A stretch of DNA of 64,000 bases, taken from positions 53,535 to 117,534 of the forward strand of contig NZ_JAFCGY010000018.1 in NCBI RefSeq assembly GCF_016836705.1, read 5' to 3'. Made by a program: the position numbers and the translations under genes. This document shows positions 42,664 through 50,172 of the stretch, piece by piece (position 1 is the first letter of the stretch; every line of letters begins with the position of its first letter). The notes under the pieces are model-generated. The model worked only from the letters and a program-made list of their open reading frames with translations, did not search any database and was not told where the DNA came from. This stretch comes from Mesorhizobium caraganae. GTDB taxonomy: Bacteria > Pseudomonadota > Alphaproteobacteria > Rhizobiales > Rhizobiaceae.

Positions 42664-42875
42664 TTGGTGGCTCCAGTATCTGAACTGTTGGCTGGCACCG
42701 AGTGGTCGGATGCCGAGAAAAGGTGCGGCGACCCGTAGGCCAGCAGCCAGATCACGATCATGACTGCCGCGAGGCCGAGGAAGGTGGACACGCTGGGGAA
42801 GGGAGGGGGAGTTTCCTCCCCCTCAGTGCCGGCTCGCGGCCGGCCCTTCCTGCGTTTTGGGTTGAACCAGGACAT
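42660..42875 (-). CDS. Small single-pass membrane protein encoded between kdpA and kdpB
   Basis: 71 aa: a basic, Pro-rich cytoplasmic start (MSWFNPKRRKGRPRAG), one membrane helix (VSTFLGLAAVMIVIWLLAYG, about 29-48) and a short tail. CTGAGG precedes the ATG 8 bases after the kdpA stop, and its TGA overlaps the kdpB start, so it is translated as part of the operon. It is not KdpF, which lies upstream of kdpA. Not recognised; it may be an accessory subunit or assembly factor of the Kdp pump. The frame is also open further upstream across kdpA, which is a shadow. Confidence 0.75.
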   Translation of the reverse strand: MSWFNPKRRKGRPRAGTEGEETPPPFPSVSTFLGLAAVMIVIWLLAYGSPHLFSASDHSVPANSSDTGATK

Positions 42876-42883
42876 AACAAGCC

Positions 42884-44587
42884 TCAGAAGGTCTGCCCGT
42901 TGATGGTAGCCAGGTGCTCGACGATCGGTCCGATCGCCAGTGCCGGGAAGAAGGTCAGGCCGACGACGATCAGGATGACGCCGACGAGCAGGCCGACGAA
43001 CAGCGGACCATCGGTCGGGAAGGTGCCGGCCGAGGCAGGCACTGTCTTCTTCGCCACCAGCGAGCCGGCAATCGCCAGCGCCGGGATGATGACCAGGAAG
43101 CGGCCCATCAGCATCGTGATGCCGAGCGTGATGTTGTACCAGGGCGTGTTGCCGGAAAGACCGCCAAAGGCCGAGCCGTTGTTCGCGGCCGCCGAAGTGT
43201 AGGCATAGAGAACCTCGGAGAAGCCGTGCGGCCCGCCATTGGCCATGGAGGCGACGGCGGATGGCAGCACCACCGCGATGGCGGTGAAGGTCAGCATCGC
43301 CAGCGGCAGGCACAGGATGGCCAGCATCGCCATCTTGACCTCCTTGGCCTCAATCTTCTTGCCGAGATATTCCGGCGTGCGGCCGACCATCAGGCCGGCA
43401 ACGAAGACGGCGACGATGATGAACATCATGATGCCGTAGAAGCCGGCGCCGACACCGCCGACGATGACCTCGCCGAGCTGCATGTTGACCATCGGGATCA
43501 AGCCGCCCACGGCCGTGAACGAGTCATGCATGGCGTTGACGGCGCCGCACGAGGCGGCCGTGGTGATGACCGCGAACAGTGCTGAAGCGGCAATGCCGAA
43601 GCGGCTCTCCTTGCCTTCCATGTTGGCGCCGTCGATGCCAAGTGCGTGAACCAGCGGATTGCCTGCGGCTTCGGCCCAGTAGCAGATGGCGACGCCGGCG
43701 ATGAACAGCACACCCATCGTGGCCAGGATCGCCCAGCCCTGGCGCTGGTTGCCGACCATGCGGCCAAAGACGTTGGTCAGCGCCGCACCCAGCGCGAAGA
43801 TCGTCACCATCTGGATCAGGTTGGAGATAGCGTCCGGGTTCTCGAAGGGATGCGCGGCATTGGCGTTGAAGAAGCCGCCGCCATTGGTGCCGAGCATCTT
43901 GATGGCGACCTGCGAGGCAACGGGGCCGAGCGCCAGCGTCTGCTTGGCGCCTTCCAGCGTGGTGGCGTCGACATATGGCCCGAGCGTCTGCGGCATGCCT
44001 AGCCAGACATAGACGAGGGTGAGCACGATGCAGAGCGGCAGCAGGATGTAGAGCGTGCAGCGGGTCATATCGACCCAGAAATTGCCGATCGACTTGACCG
44101 AATGCCGGGCGAAGCCGCGGATCAGCGCCACCGCAATGGCGACGCCGACAGCCGCCGACATGAAGTTCTGCACGGTCAGGCCGGCCATCTGCACGAGGTA
44201 GGACATCGTGCTTTCGCCGCCGTAATTCTGCCAGTTGGTGTTGGTGACGAAGCTGACGGCGGTGTTGAAGGCGAGGTTGGGCTCGACAGCGGTCATGCCC
44301 GCCGGATTGTAAGGCAGCACGCCTTGCAGGCGCTGCAGGAAGTAAAGCACCAGGAAGCTGGCGAGGCTGAAGAAGATGATGCCTGCCGAATAGGTCGTCC
44401 AGTGCTGCTCTTCGCGCTCACTGGTTCCCGAGATGCGATAAAGGCCGCGTTCAACCGGGCCAAGTATGGGCGAGAGAAAGGTGCGATCGCCGTTGAAGAC
44501 GCGATACATGTAGCCGCCGAGCGGCTTCACCAGCAAAACGACGATCCCGCAATAGACGAGGATCTGTATCCATCCGTTGACAGTCAT
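42884..44587 (-). CDS. kdpA: K+-transporting ATPase subunit A (KdpA)
   Basis: 567 aa, about ten membrane helices. Selectivity-filter-like loops are visible: AVSFVTNTNWQNYGGE, GTNGGGFFNANAAHPFENP, AASCGAVNAMHDSFTAVGGLIPM, and ANNGSAFGGLSGNTPWYN. KdpA carries potassium from the periplasm and belongs to the channel-like SKT superfamily. It follows kdpF by 24 bases. Confidence 0.97.
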   Translation of the reverse strand: MTVNGWIQILVYCGIVVLLVKPLGGYMYRVFNGDRTFLSPILGPVERGLYRISGTSEREEQHWTTYSAGIIFFSLASFLVLYFLQRLQGVLPYNPAGMTAVEPNLAFNTAVSFVTNTNWQNYGGESTMSYLVQMAGLTVQNFMSAAVGVAIAVALIRGFARHSVKSIGNFWVDMTRCTLYILLPLCIVLTLVYVWLGMPQTLGPYVDATTLEGAKQTLALGPVASQVAIKMLGTNGGGFFNANAAHPFENPDAISNLIQMVTIFALGAALTNVFGRMVGNQRQGWAILATMGVLFIAGVAICYWAEAAGNPLVHALGIDGANMEGKESRFGIAASALFAVITTAASCGAVNAMHDSFTAVGGLIPMVNMQLGEVIVGGVGAGFYGIMMFIIVAVFVAGLMVGRTPEYLGKKIEAKEVKMAMLAILCLPLAMLTFTAIAVVLPSAVASMANGGPHGFSEVLYAYTSAAANNGSAFGGLSGNTPWYNITLGITMLMGRFLVIIPALAIAGSLVAKKTVPASAGTFPTDGPLFVGLLVGVILIVVGLTFFPALAIGPIVEHLATINGQTF

Positions 44588-44611
44588 GAGAATAGCTTTC
44601 CGTGCCTTGCG

Positions 44612-44701
44612 TCAGAAGTGTTCTGGACGGACGAGGGCGTATGTCAGGTAGACGAGCAGGAACAAGGTCACGCCGCCACCGAGGATGTAATCGACAAGTA
44701 T
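44612..44701 (-). CDS. kdpF: KdpF small subunit, apparently starting on an ATA codon
   Basis: The peptide LVDYILGGGVTLFLLVYL followed by TYALVRPEHF is a clear KdpF, the single-helix peptide that stabilises KdpABC. No ATG, GTG or TTG lies in frame near its beginning. With ATA (44701-44699) as first codon the peptide is 29 residues, the E. coli KdpF length, and AAGGA lies 7 bases upstream. So either it starts on ATA, or the true start codon was lost and translation is weak, or the base is a sequencing error. The long in-frame extension upstream is not protein-like. Confidence 0.75.
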   Translation of the reverse strand: MLVDYILGGGVTLFLLVYLTYALVRPEHF

Positions 44702-44717
44702 GGTGTGATCCTTCCGC

Positions 44718-44798
44718 TTAAAGAGCGTCGCAGGCTTTGATGTAGGCGAGGGAAAGAGCGAAAAACAAAACGTCGATCCCGATGACGACAATGTCCAT
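44718..44798 (-). CDS. 26-residue hydrophobic peptide upstream of kdpF
   Basis: ATG start, stop TAA, with AAGGA 8 bases before the ATG. The peptide MDIVVIGIDVLFFALSLAY then IKACDAL is one membrane helix with a short end containing Cys-Asp. Its stop is 16 bases before the kdpF first codon. I believe similar tiny frames precede kdpF in other bacteria, usually unannotated, but I cannot verify it. It could be a further pump peptide or a leader peptide controlling kdpF. Confidence 0.6.
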   Translation of the reverse strand: MDIVVIGIDVLFFALSLAYIKACDAL

Positions 44799-45105
44799 TG
44801 TGTTGGTCCTTGCTTCTGCTTGTATTTGGCGCCGGCTGCTGGCGAGCCAGAAATTCCATGAGAACGACCCGCCGTACCTCGATCGGTCACGACGGTCGGA
44901 GCGTTTTGCTCGGAATGGAATATGGACCCGATCGCCATAAAGGTTCGAGACGGGCCGCGGAGGAAAGATATAAGATTCCTATAAAGATTTCGCGCCAGCA
45001 GGCTCGATTCCGGGTCGCTCAAAAACCGATGTCTTGATATCGCGGCCCCCCTTGCGGCGGCGCCGTCTTTCGAAACAATGAGAGCGCAAAACAAGGGAAG
45101 AAAAG
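44799..45105. promoter_or_regulatory. Divergent kdp/FMO promoter region with candidate KdpE box
   Basis: 307-base gap with no gene. On the minus strand, TTTATAGGAATCTTATA (44985-44969) resembles the 17-bp T-rich KdpE site of E. coli as I recall it (TTTATA, then TTTACA), and is an AT-rich island in GC-rich DNA, about 170 bases before the first kdp ORF. No clear promoter was found for the plus-strand gene, other than AAGAAAAG just before its ATG. Confidence 0.5.
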
Positions 45106-46911
45106 ATGCTCGACATGGCCCCATCGAAACAGGCGGCGACATGGCTTTCCGCCCTTGCGCGGGTGCTGGAAGCGGACGACATCGAGGCCGCCGCCAACCT
45201 GTTCGTCGACGACTGCTACTGGCGCGATCTTCTGACCTTCACCTGGAACATTACAACCATGGAAGGCCGCGACGCCATCCGCGACATGCTGCAAGCGACG
45301 CTGGCGACAGCGAAGCCCTCACACTGGACCTTGTCTGGTGAGGCGAGTTCGGACGAGGGCACCGTCGAGGCCTGGTTCACCTTCGAAACGACTGTCGCGC
45401 GTGGCGAAGGCATCCTCCGCCTCAGGGATGGCCGCTGCCGGACCTTGTTCACGGCGATGCGCGAGCTCAAGGGGTTTGAGGAACAAAAGGGTCCGGCGCG
45501 GCCGCTCGGCATTCGCCACAAGGCTGATCCTGAGCGCGAGACCTGGGCGGAGGCGCGGGCGCGCGAGACGCGCGACCTCGGCGCCACCGAGCAGCCCTAT
45601 TGCCTGGTCATCGGCGGCGGCCAGGGCGGCATCATGCTCGGCGCGCGGCTGAGGCAGCTCGGCGTGCCCACGATCATCATCGAGAAGAATGCGCGTCCCG
45701 GCGATTCCTGGCGCAACCGCTACCGCTCGCTCGTGCTGCACGATCCGGTCTGGTACGACCATCTGCCCTACATTCCGTTCCCCGAGAACTGGCCGGTGTT
45801 CACACCCAAGGACAAGATGGGCGACTGGCTGGAAATGTATACCAGGGTGATGGAGCTCAACTACTGGGTCGCCACCAGATGCGTCAGCGCCGGTTACGAC
45901 GAGGCCGAGAAGGTGTGGACGGTGGTGGTCGACCGTGTCGGCCGACACATCACGCTGAAGCCGAAGCACATCGTCTTTGCCACCGGCGCTTACGGCCCGC
46001 CGCGGCAGATCGCGCTGCCCGGCGCCGAGACTTTCAAGGGCGAGTTGCTGCATTCCAGCCAGTATTCCAGCGGCGAGAAATTCCGTGGCAAAAAGGTTGC
46101 GGTCATCGGCGCGGCAAGCTCCGGCCATGACGTCAGCGTCGACCTCTGGGAGAGCGGCGCCGACGTCACCATGATCCAACGTTCTCCGACGACTGTGGTG
46201 AAGTCCGACACGCTGATGGAAGTCGGTTTCGAAATCTTTTCCGAGAAGGCCCTGGCGCGCGGCATCACCACCGACAAGGCCGACATGATCGTCGCCTCGA
46301 CGCCGTTCGCGCTGGTGCCCAAGGGCCAGCGGGACCTCTACGAGGTGATCAAGGAACGCGACGCGGCGTTCTACGATCGGCTGCGCGCTTCAGGCTTCGC
46401 CATCGATTTCGGCGACGACGAGACCGGGCTGTTGATGAAGGCCTACCGCACCGGCTCCGGCTACTACATCGATGTCGGCGCTTGCGAGTTGATCATCAAT
46501 GGCGAGATCAAGGTGAAAAGCGGCGTCGGCATCAAATCGCTGACGCCGACCGGCATTGCCTTCGACGGCGGCAGCGAGTTGGCGGTCGATGCGATCATCT
46601 CGTGCACCGGCTATCAGTCGATGAACGAGACGGTGGCGGCGATCGTCTCGCGCGAGGTCGCCGACAAGGTCGGGCCATGCTGGGGCCTCGGCTCCGGCGT
46701 CAAGGGCGATCCCGGCCCGTGGCAGGGCGAGTTGCGCAACATGTGGAAGCCGACGGCGCAGGAGGCGCTATGGTTCCACGGCGGCAACCTGGCGCTGTCG
46801 CGGTTCTATTCGAAATATGTGGCGCTGCAGATCAAGGCGCGGATGGAGGGGATTGAAACGCCAGTTTATGGGGCGGTGAGTAATGCGGGCGCTGCTGATC
46901 TCCCCCCTTGA
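45106..46911 (+). CDS. Flavin-dependent monooxygenase with N-terminal NTF2-like domain
   Basis: 601 aa. Residues ~10-130 look like an NTF2/SnoaL fold (VLEADDIEAAANLFVDDCYWRDLLTFTWNITTMEGRDAIRDML). The FAD motif VIGGGQGGIMLGARLRQLG starts near 168, and the NADPH motif VAVIGAASSGHDVSVDLWESG near 330, as in flavin monooxygenases; the second half keeps ISCTGYQS. Related fused proteins are often annotated as NAD(P)/FAD-dependent oxidoreductases with unknown substrates. Its last codons and stop lie inside the left arm of an inverted repeat. Confidence 0.88.
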   Translation: MLDMAPSKQAATWLSALARVLEADDIEAAANLFVDDCYWRDLLTFTWNITTMEGRDAIRDMLQATLATAKPSHWTLSGEASSDEGTVEAWFTFETTVARGEGILRLRDGRCRTLFTAMRELKGFEEQKGPARPLGIRHKADPERETWAEARARETRDLGATEQPYCLVIGGGQGGIMLGARLRQLGVPTIIIEKNARPGDSWRNRYRSLVLHDPVWYDHLPYIPFPENWPVFTPKDKMGDWLEMYTRVMELNYWVATRCVSAGYDEAEKVWTVVVDRVGRHITLKPKHIVFATGAYGPPRQIALPGAETFKGELLHSSQYSSGEKFRGKKVAVIGAASSGHDVSVDLWESGADVTMIQRSPTTVVKSDTLMEVGFEIFSEKALARGITTDKADMIVASTPFALVPKGQRDLYEVIKERDAAFYDRLRASGFAIDFGDDETGLLMKAYRTGSGYYIDVGACELIINGEIKVKSGVGIKSLTPTGIAFDGGSELAVDAIISCTGYQSMNETVAAIVSREVADKVGPCWGLGSGVKGDPGPWQGELRNMWKPTAQEALWFHGGNLALSRFYSKYVALQIKARMEGIETPVYGAVSNAGAADLPP

Positions 46912-47046
46912 GGGGGAGATGTCGCCGAAGGCGACAGAGGGGGTCGCCGCGCGTGGAGCGCTGACCTTCATCCGCCACAAGCAGGTCGCGTCCGGTCGAA
47001 CCGACCCCCTCTGGCCTGCCGGCCATCTCCCCCTCAAGGGGGGAGA
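46899..47046. repeat. Inverted repeat between convergent genes (22-bp perfect arms)
   Basis: The arm 46899-46920 (TCTCCCCCCTTGAGGG and on) has its exact 22-base reverse complement at 47025-47046, separated by 104 bases; an inner AGAGGGGGTCG/CGACCCCCTCT pair adds a second stem. The left arm contains the stop codon of the FMO gene and the right arm ends one base before the amidohydrolase stop. A two-way terminator is the obvious role. Confidence 0.88.
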
Positions 47047-48273
47047 CTACCCACGCCCGAAATGCCGTGCCGCAACCTCGACATGCGTATGCGGTGCGTG
47101 CGGCTCGAATCTCTCGGTCTCGTTGCAATCGCCGGCCTCGTTTGGATACCAGACACCACCAATGACGATGCCGTCGGAGGTGAGCCGCTGATCGGCGATC
47201 AGTGCTGCGCCGACGGCATCGACAAAGGTGAAGCGGCCGGGGCGCAGCCTGAGCACCGAGACATCGCCGACGCCGCCCACTTTCAGCGTGCCGAGCTCCG
47301 GCCTGGCGATCGCCTCGGCAGGGCGCTGCGTGGCGGCGCGCAGGACTTCGACCAGCGGCATGCCGAGCGCCATCAGCTTCGACATGCAGACCAGGATATC
47401 GAAAGCTGGACCGTCGACACAGTAGAGATGCACGTCGCTCGAGATGACGTCGGGCGCCAGGCCTTCGGCCAGCATGGCTTTGGCCACCTCGAAGTCGAAC
47501 GAGCCCATGCCGTGGCCGATGTCGAAGATAACGCCGCGTTCGCGTGCCAGATACATGTCCGGCCGCACGGCGCCGGAGGCGAAGACCGGCGCGTTGGGGA
47601 ACGGCCGGAAACAGTGGGTGAGGATATCGCCCTTGCGCAGGCGCGGCAGCACTTCGGAGCGGCCGGGCGGCGGCTCGTCTATATGCGCCATCAGCGGCAG
47701 GCCGGCCTGGTCGGCGGCTTCGAGCGCGAGGTCCACCGGCGCAATGCCGCTGGTGCCGCCGGCATGCTTGCCGGAGCGCACTTTTACGCCGACGACGACA
47801 TCGGCGTGCTCGCGCACCGCCGCCACCGTCTCGCGCGGCTCGCAGAGCCTCAGATCGCTGCATTCGCCGACCGAGACCGTCTGCGAAAAGCCGAATATGC
47901 CGGCAAAGGAGATGTTGACATAGGCCAGGATGCGCACCTTCGAGCGCTCGATGACATGGCGGCGAAAGCCGAGGAAATTGCCCGCACCCGCGCTGCCGGC
48001 GTCGATGAAGGTGGTGGTGCCGCTCTTGGCCGCCAGGCGGTCGGCATCGACGCCAAGCGAGGTGCCGCCCCAATAGACATGGCTGTGCAGATCGATGAGG
48101 CCGGGCGTGACGATGCAGTCCCGGGCGTCGACGACCTGCGTGGCGTGCTCGGCATCGATGGCGGCCTCTATGGCCGCGACGCGGCCATTGGCGATGGCTA
48201 CATCGCGCACGGCCTCCAGGCCGGAGGCCGGATCGATCAGGCGGCCGCCCTTGATCAGGAGATCGAACTGCAT
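47047..48273 (-). CDS. Amidohydrolase/deacetylase family metallohydrolase
   Basis: 408 aa. Metal-binding HSH in VTPGLIDLHSHVYWGG (about 55-70), KVRSGKHAGG with a possible bridging lysine, HIDEPP, ILTHCFRPFPNAPV and the final metal Asp in DVISSDVHLYCVDG. This fits the deacetylase subgroup of the amidohydrolases (EF_0837/dihydroorotase-like). It is downstream of RidA by 29 bases on the same strand, suggesting joint catabolism of an N-acyl or cyclic amide compound. Substrate unknown. Confidence 0.88.
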   Translation of the reverse strand: MQFDLLIKGGRLIDPASGLEAVRDVAIANGRVAAIEAAIDAEHATQVVDARDCIVTPGLIDLHSHVYWGGTSLGVDADRLAAKSGTTTFIDAGSAGAGNFLGFRRHVIERSKVRILAYVNISFAGIFGFSQTVSVGECSDLRLCEPRETVAAVREHADVVVGVKVRSGKHAGGTSGIAPVDLALEAADQAGLPLMAHIDEPPPGRSEVLPRLRKGDILTHCFRPFPNAPVFASGAVRPDMYLARERGVIFDIGHGMGSFDFEVAKAMLAEGLAPDVISSDVHLYCVDGPAFDILVCMSKLMALGMPLVEVLRAATQRPAEAIARPELGTLKVGGVGDVSVLRLRPGRFTFVDAVGAALIADQRLTSDGIVIGGVWYPNEAGDCNETERFEPHAPHTHVEVAARHFGRG

Positions 48274-48302
48274 CGGCGCCTCCGCTGGTATTTATCTACT
48301 GA

Positions 48303-48668
48303 TCAAACCGGCCGGTAGGCGACGGCTTCGACCTCGATCTTGATGTCGATCATCAGCCGCGATTCGACCGTGGTGCGGGCCGGCGGGTTGCTGGGAAAAT
48401 GTTTGGCGTAGACGGTGTTGAAGGCGCCGAAATCGCGCGCGTCCTCGAGCCAGACCGTGGTCTTGACGACATCGTCCATGGTGCAGCCGGCCAGGGCAAG
48501 TGCTGCCTTGACATTCTGCAGCACCTGCTCGGTCTGCTCGGTAATGCCGCCCTTGACCACGATGCGGTCAGCGTCGACCGGCACCTGACCAGAGATATAG
48601 ACGAAATCGCCAGCGCGCACCGCTGGCGACAGCGGCACATGCGATGTTCCAAAACACTGCTTGGACAA
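48303..48668 (-). CDS. RidA family protein (reactive imine/enamine deaminase)
   Basis: 121 aa. LSPAVRAGDFVYISGQVPVD, TEQVLQNVKAALALAGCTMDDVVKTTVWLED and the catalytic arginine in NPPARTTVESRLMIDIKIEVEAVAY are typical. RidA proteins hydrolyse reactive enamines/imines; paralogues accompany catabolic operons. Next to an amidohydrolase it may clean up an imine made in the same pathway. Confidence 0.93.
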   Translation of the reverse strand: MSKQCFGTSHVPLSPAVRAGDFVYISGQVPVDADRIVVKGGITEQTEQVLQNVKAALALAGCTMDDVVKTTVWLEDARDFGAFNTVYAKHFPSNPPARTTVESRLMIDIKIEVEAVAYRPV

Positions 48669-48853
48669 GGGAAAACTCCTGTTCTGACCTGGCGGATCAC
48701 GCCTGCGGTTGCGTTTCAGCCGACCGCTCTACGCCTCTCCCCACGATCCTCATAGGGGGCTTTTGGGAAAGCAAGATTTTTCCAGATGCGTGTTGCTTTA
48801 TCGGGGGACGGCCAGCATCTTGCGCATCGCATTTTCCCGGCAGGAGATTTTAG

Positions 48854-49339
48854 ATGACCTTCGACAAGAACCCGTTTCCGGAAGGCGATGCCGATCGTCA
48901 TGCGCTGTGGGAAATGCTGGTGCGGCGCGACATCGACGCCTTCATCGGCCAGGACTGGTCGATGGTCGAGGATGATTTCATCGCCGACAGTTTCTTCGGC
49001 ATGCACGCCCATTTCCTCAATGATGCCGACGCCTGGCGGCTGCAATTCCCGAGCCTTGCCGTCTATCGCGACGAGTGGTTGCGCCAGGCCAAGGAGACAG
49101 CGGCGACCAAGTTCGCCGAGCCGCTGCGCGAAGCCCTGTTTCGCATCACCAATATGCGCGACATCGATGTCGATGGTGACCGCGCCGTGCTGCACAAGAA
49201 GTTCAACGGTTCGGTGACCAAGGCCGACGGCAGCGTCGATCGGCTGAAGTGGCAGACGCTGTATTTCTGCCGGAAGGTGGCGGGGCGCTGGAAGATTGCC
49301 GGCTTCGTCGGCTACATGCCGCATCCCCTCGGAAGCTGA
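48854..49339 (+). CDS. NTF2-like protein of unknown function
   Basis: 161 aa. AGGAGA precedes the ATG. ALWEMLVRRDIDAFIGQDWSMVEDDFIADSF followed by a beta-rich second half (VLHKKFNGSV, WQTLYFCRKVAGRWKIAGFVGYMP) is consistent with an NTF2/SnoaL cone fold. No catalytic residues or pathway context identified. Divergent from ridA, with 185 bases between. Confidence 0.7.
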   Translation: MTFDKNPFPEGDADRHALWEMLVRRDIDAFIGQDWSMVEDDFIADSFFGMHAHFLNDADAWRLQFPSLAVYRDEWLRQAKETAATKFAEPLREALFRITNMRDIDVDGDRAVLHKKFNGSVTKADGSVDRLKWQTLYFCRKVAGRWKIAGFVGYMPHPLGS

Positions 49340-49382
49340 GGCGCGCTGCAGTATTGCAGGGTTTTCCGGACTATTCCCGGAG

Positions 49383-49637
49383 CTAATGCCGGCCTTCGCG
49401 GACGAACACGTTCGCTTCCCGGGCTGCGGCGGTGAAGGCGCGGCGCGCCGTGCCAACCGCCCGGCGCTGCTCCATCGCATCCATCATCGCTTTCAACGCG
49501 GAGCGGCATTTTGGCCCACGCTCTTCGTCCGGCCATCCGTCGGCCAACAGGGAGGCTGCCTGGACCGTTCCGGTAACGGTCAGGCCGCTGCCTTCGCTTT
49601 CGATGGTCACGGGAACGTCGAATTGTTCATCGCGCAT
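49383..49637 (-). CDS. DUF982 family protein
   Basis: 84 aa. ASLLADGWPDEERGPKCRSALKAMMDAMEQR followed by ARRAFTAAAREANVFV fits DUF982, a family of small rhizobial proteins with many copies per genome and no known role. Start followed directly upstream by the family A repeat, which probably carries or displaces its promoter. Confidence 0.75.
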   Translation of the reverse strand: MRDEQFDVPVTIESEGSGLTVTGTVQAASLLADGWPDEERGPKCRSALKAMMDAMEQRRAVGTARRAFTAAAREANVFVREGRH

Positions 49638-49660
49638 TGACGCTACTCCTGGAACTCAAC

Positions 49661-49742
49661 TCTTTGTTTTGACGCAATTCCCAAGGGAAAGCGCTACGCG
49701 CTTTTCCCGGCAAAACCGCTCACACTTTTCCTGGAATTGCTC
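49661..49742. repeat. Palindromic intergenic repeat, family A copy 3 with nested hairpin
   Basis: Preceded by TCTTTGTTTT as in copy 2, it runs from GACGCAATTCC to GGAATTGCTC. In the place where copies 1 and 2 have TGTGGG, this copy carries an extra hairpin (GGGAAAGCGC at 49685-49694 against GCGCTTTTCCC at 49698-49708). It thus looks like one palindrome nested in another. Confidence 0.8.
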
Positions 49743-49789
49743 GAACTTGAAGACGTCAGAAACGGCGCAATGCACGTTTCGTTCCAGCG

Positions 49790-50020
49790 TCACTGCTTGC
49801 GGTGGTCGAACACGACCGCCATGGTCTTACCAATTGCCGCCATCACGATCAGTTCGACCAGATCGTCGTCGCTGTCGACACAGGCCGGATTCATGCGGCG
49901 GATGGCGTCGAGCGCCGCCCTGGTCGAGACGGTATCGCCGGCGCGGAATTTGGAAAGCGCAGAGGAAACAAGATTTTGAGCTGTCAGATCGATGACAGGT
50001 ACGCTTGCTGCAACGTTCAT
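49790..50020 (-). CDS. Small protein of unknown function
   Basis: 76 aa. TAQNLVSSALSKFRAGDTVSTRAALDAIRRMNPACVDSDDDLVELIVMAAI looks like a helical protein with consistent coding character. Not recognised with certainty. AGGAGG-like CAGGAGGAAGCC precedes the ATG. Minus strand, divergent from the GST gene. Confidence 0.6.
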   Translation of the reverse strand: MNVAASVPVIDLTAQNLVSSALSKFRAGDTVSTRAALDAIRRMNPACVDSDDDLVELIVMAAIGKTMAVVFDHRKQ

Positions 50021-50172
50021 TGGCTTCCTCCTGCCAAGAACCCTCTCCCGCAGGAATGATACGCCGAACGGTGATTTCCGCCAGCGGAATCGTGGTCCGA
50101 CCAGATTGCCGAGCGGGCACGTTTGCGTGTTTGATAAGGTCGAGCCACCAGCGTCTAGGAACCAGCCCGAAC

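Noticed and set aside
42660..43313. Extended version (217 codons) of the small protein between kdpA and kdpB
   Set aside because: The upstream part is antisense-frame sequence inside kdpA; the ATG at 42875 with its own ribosome site is better.
46832..48318. Long frames on both strands over the amidohydrolase (46832-48073 minus, 47062-48318 plus)
   Set aside because: The 47047-48273 frame has the full set of metal-binding motifs; the others do not.
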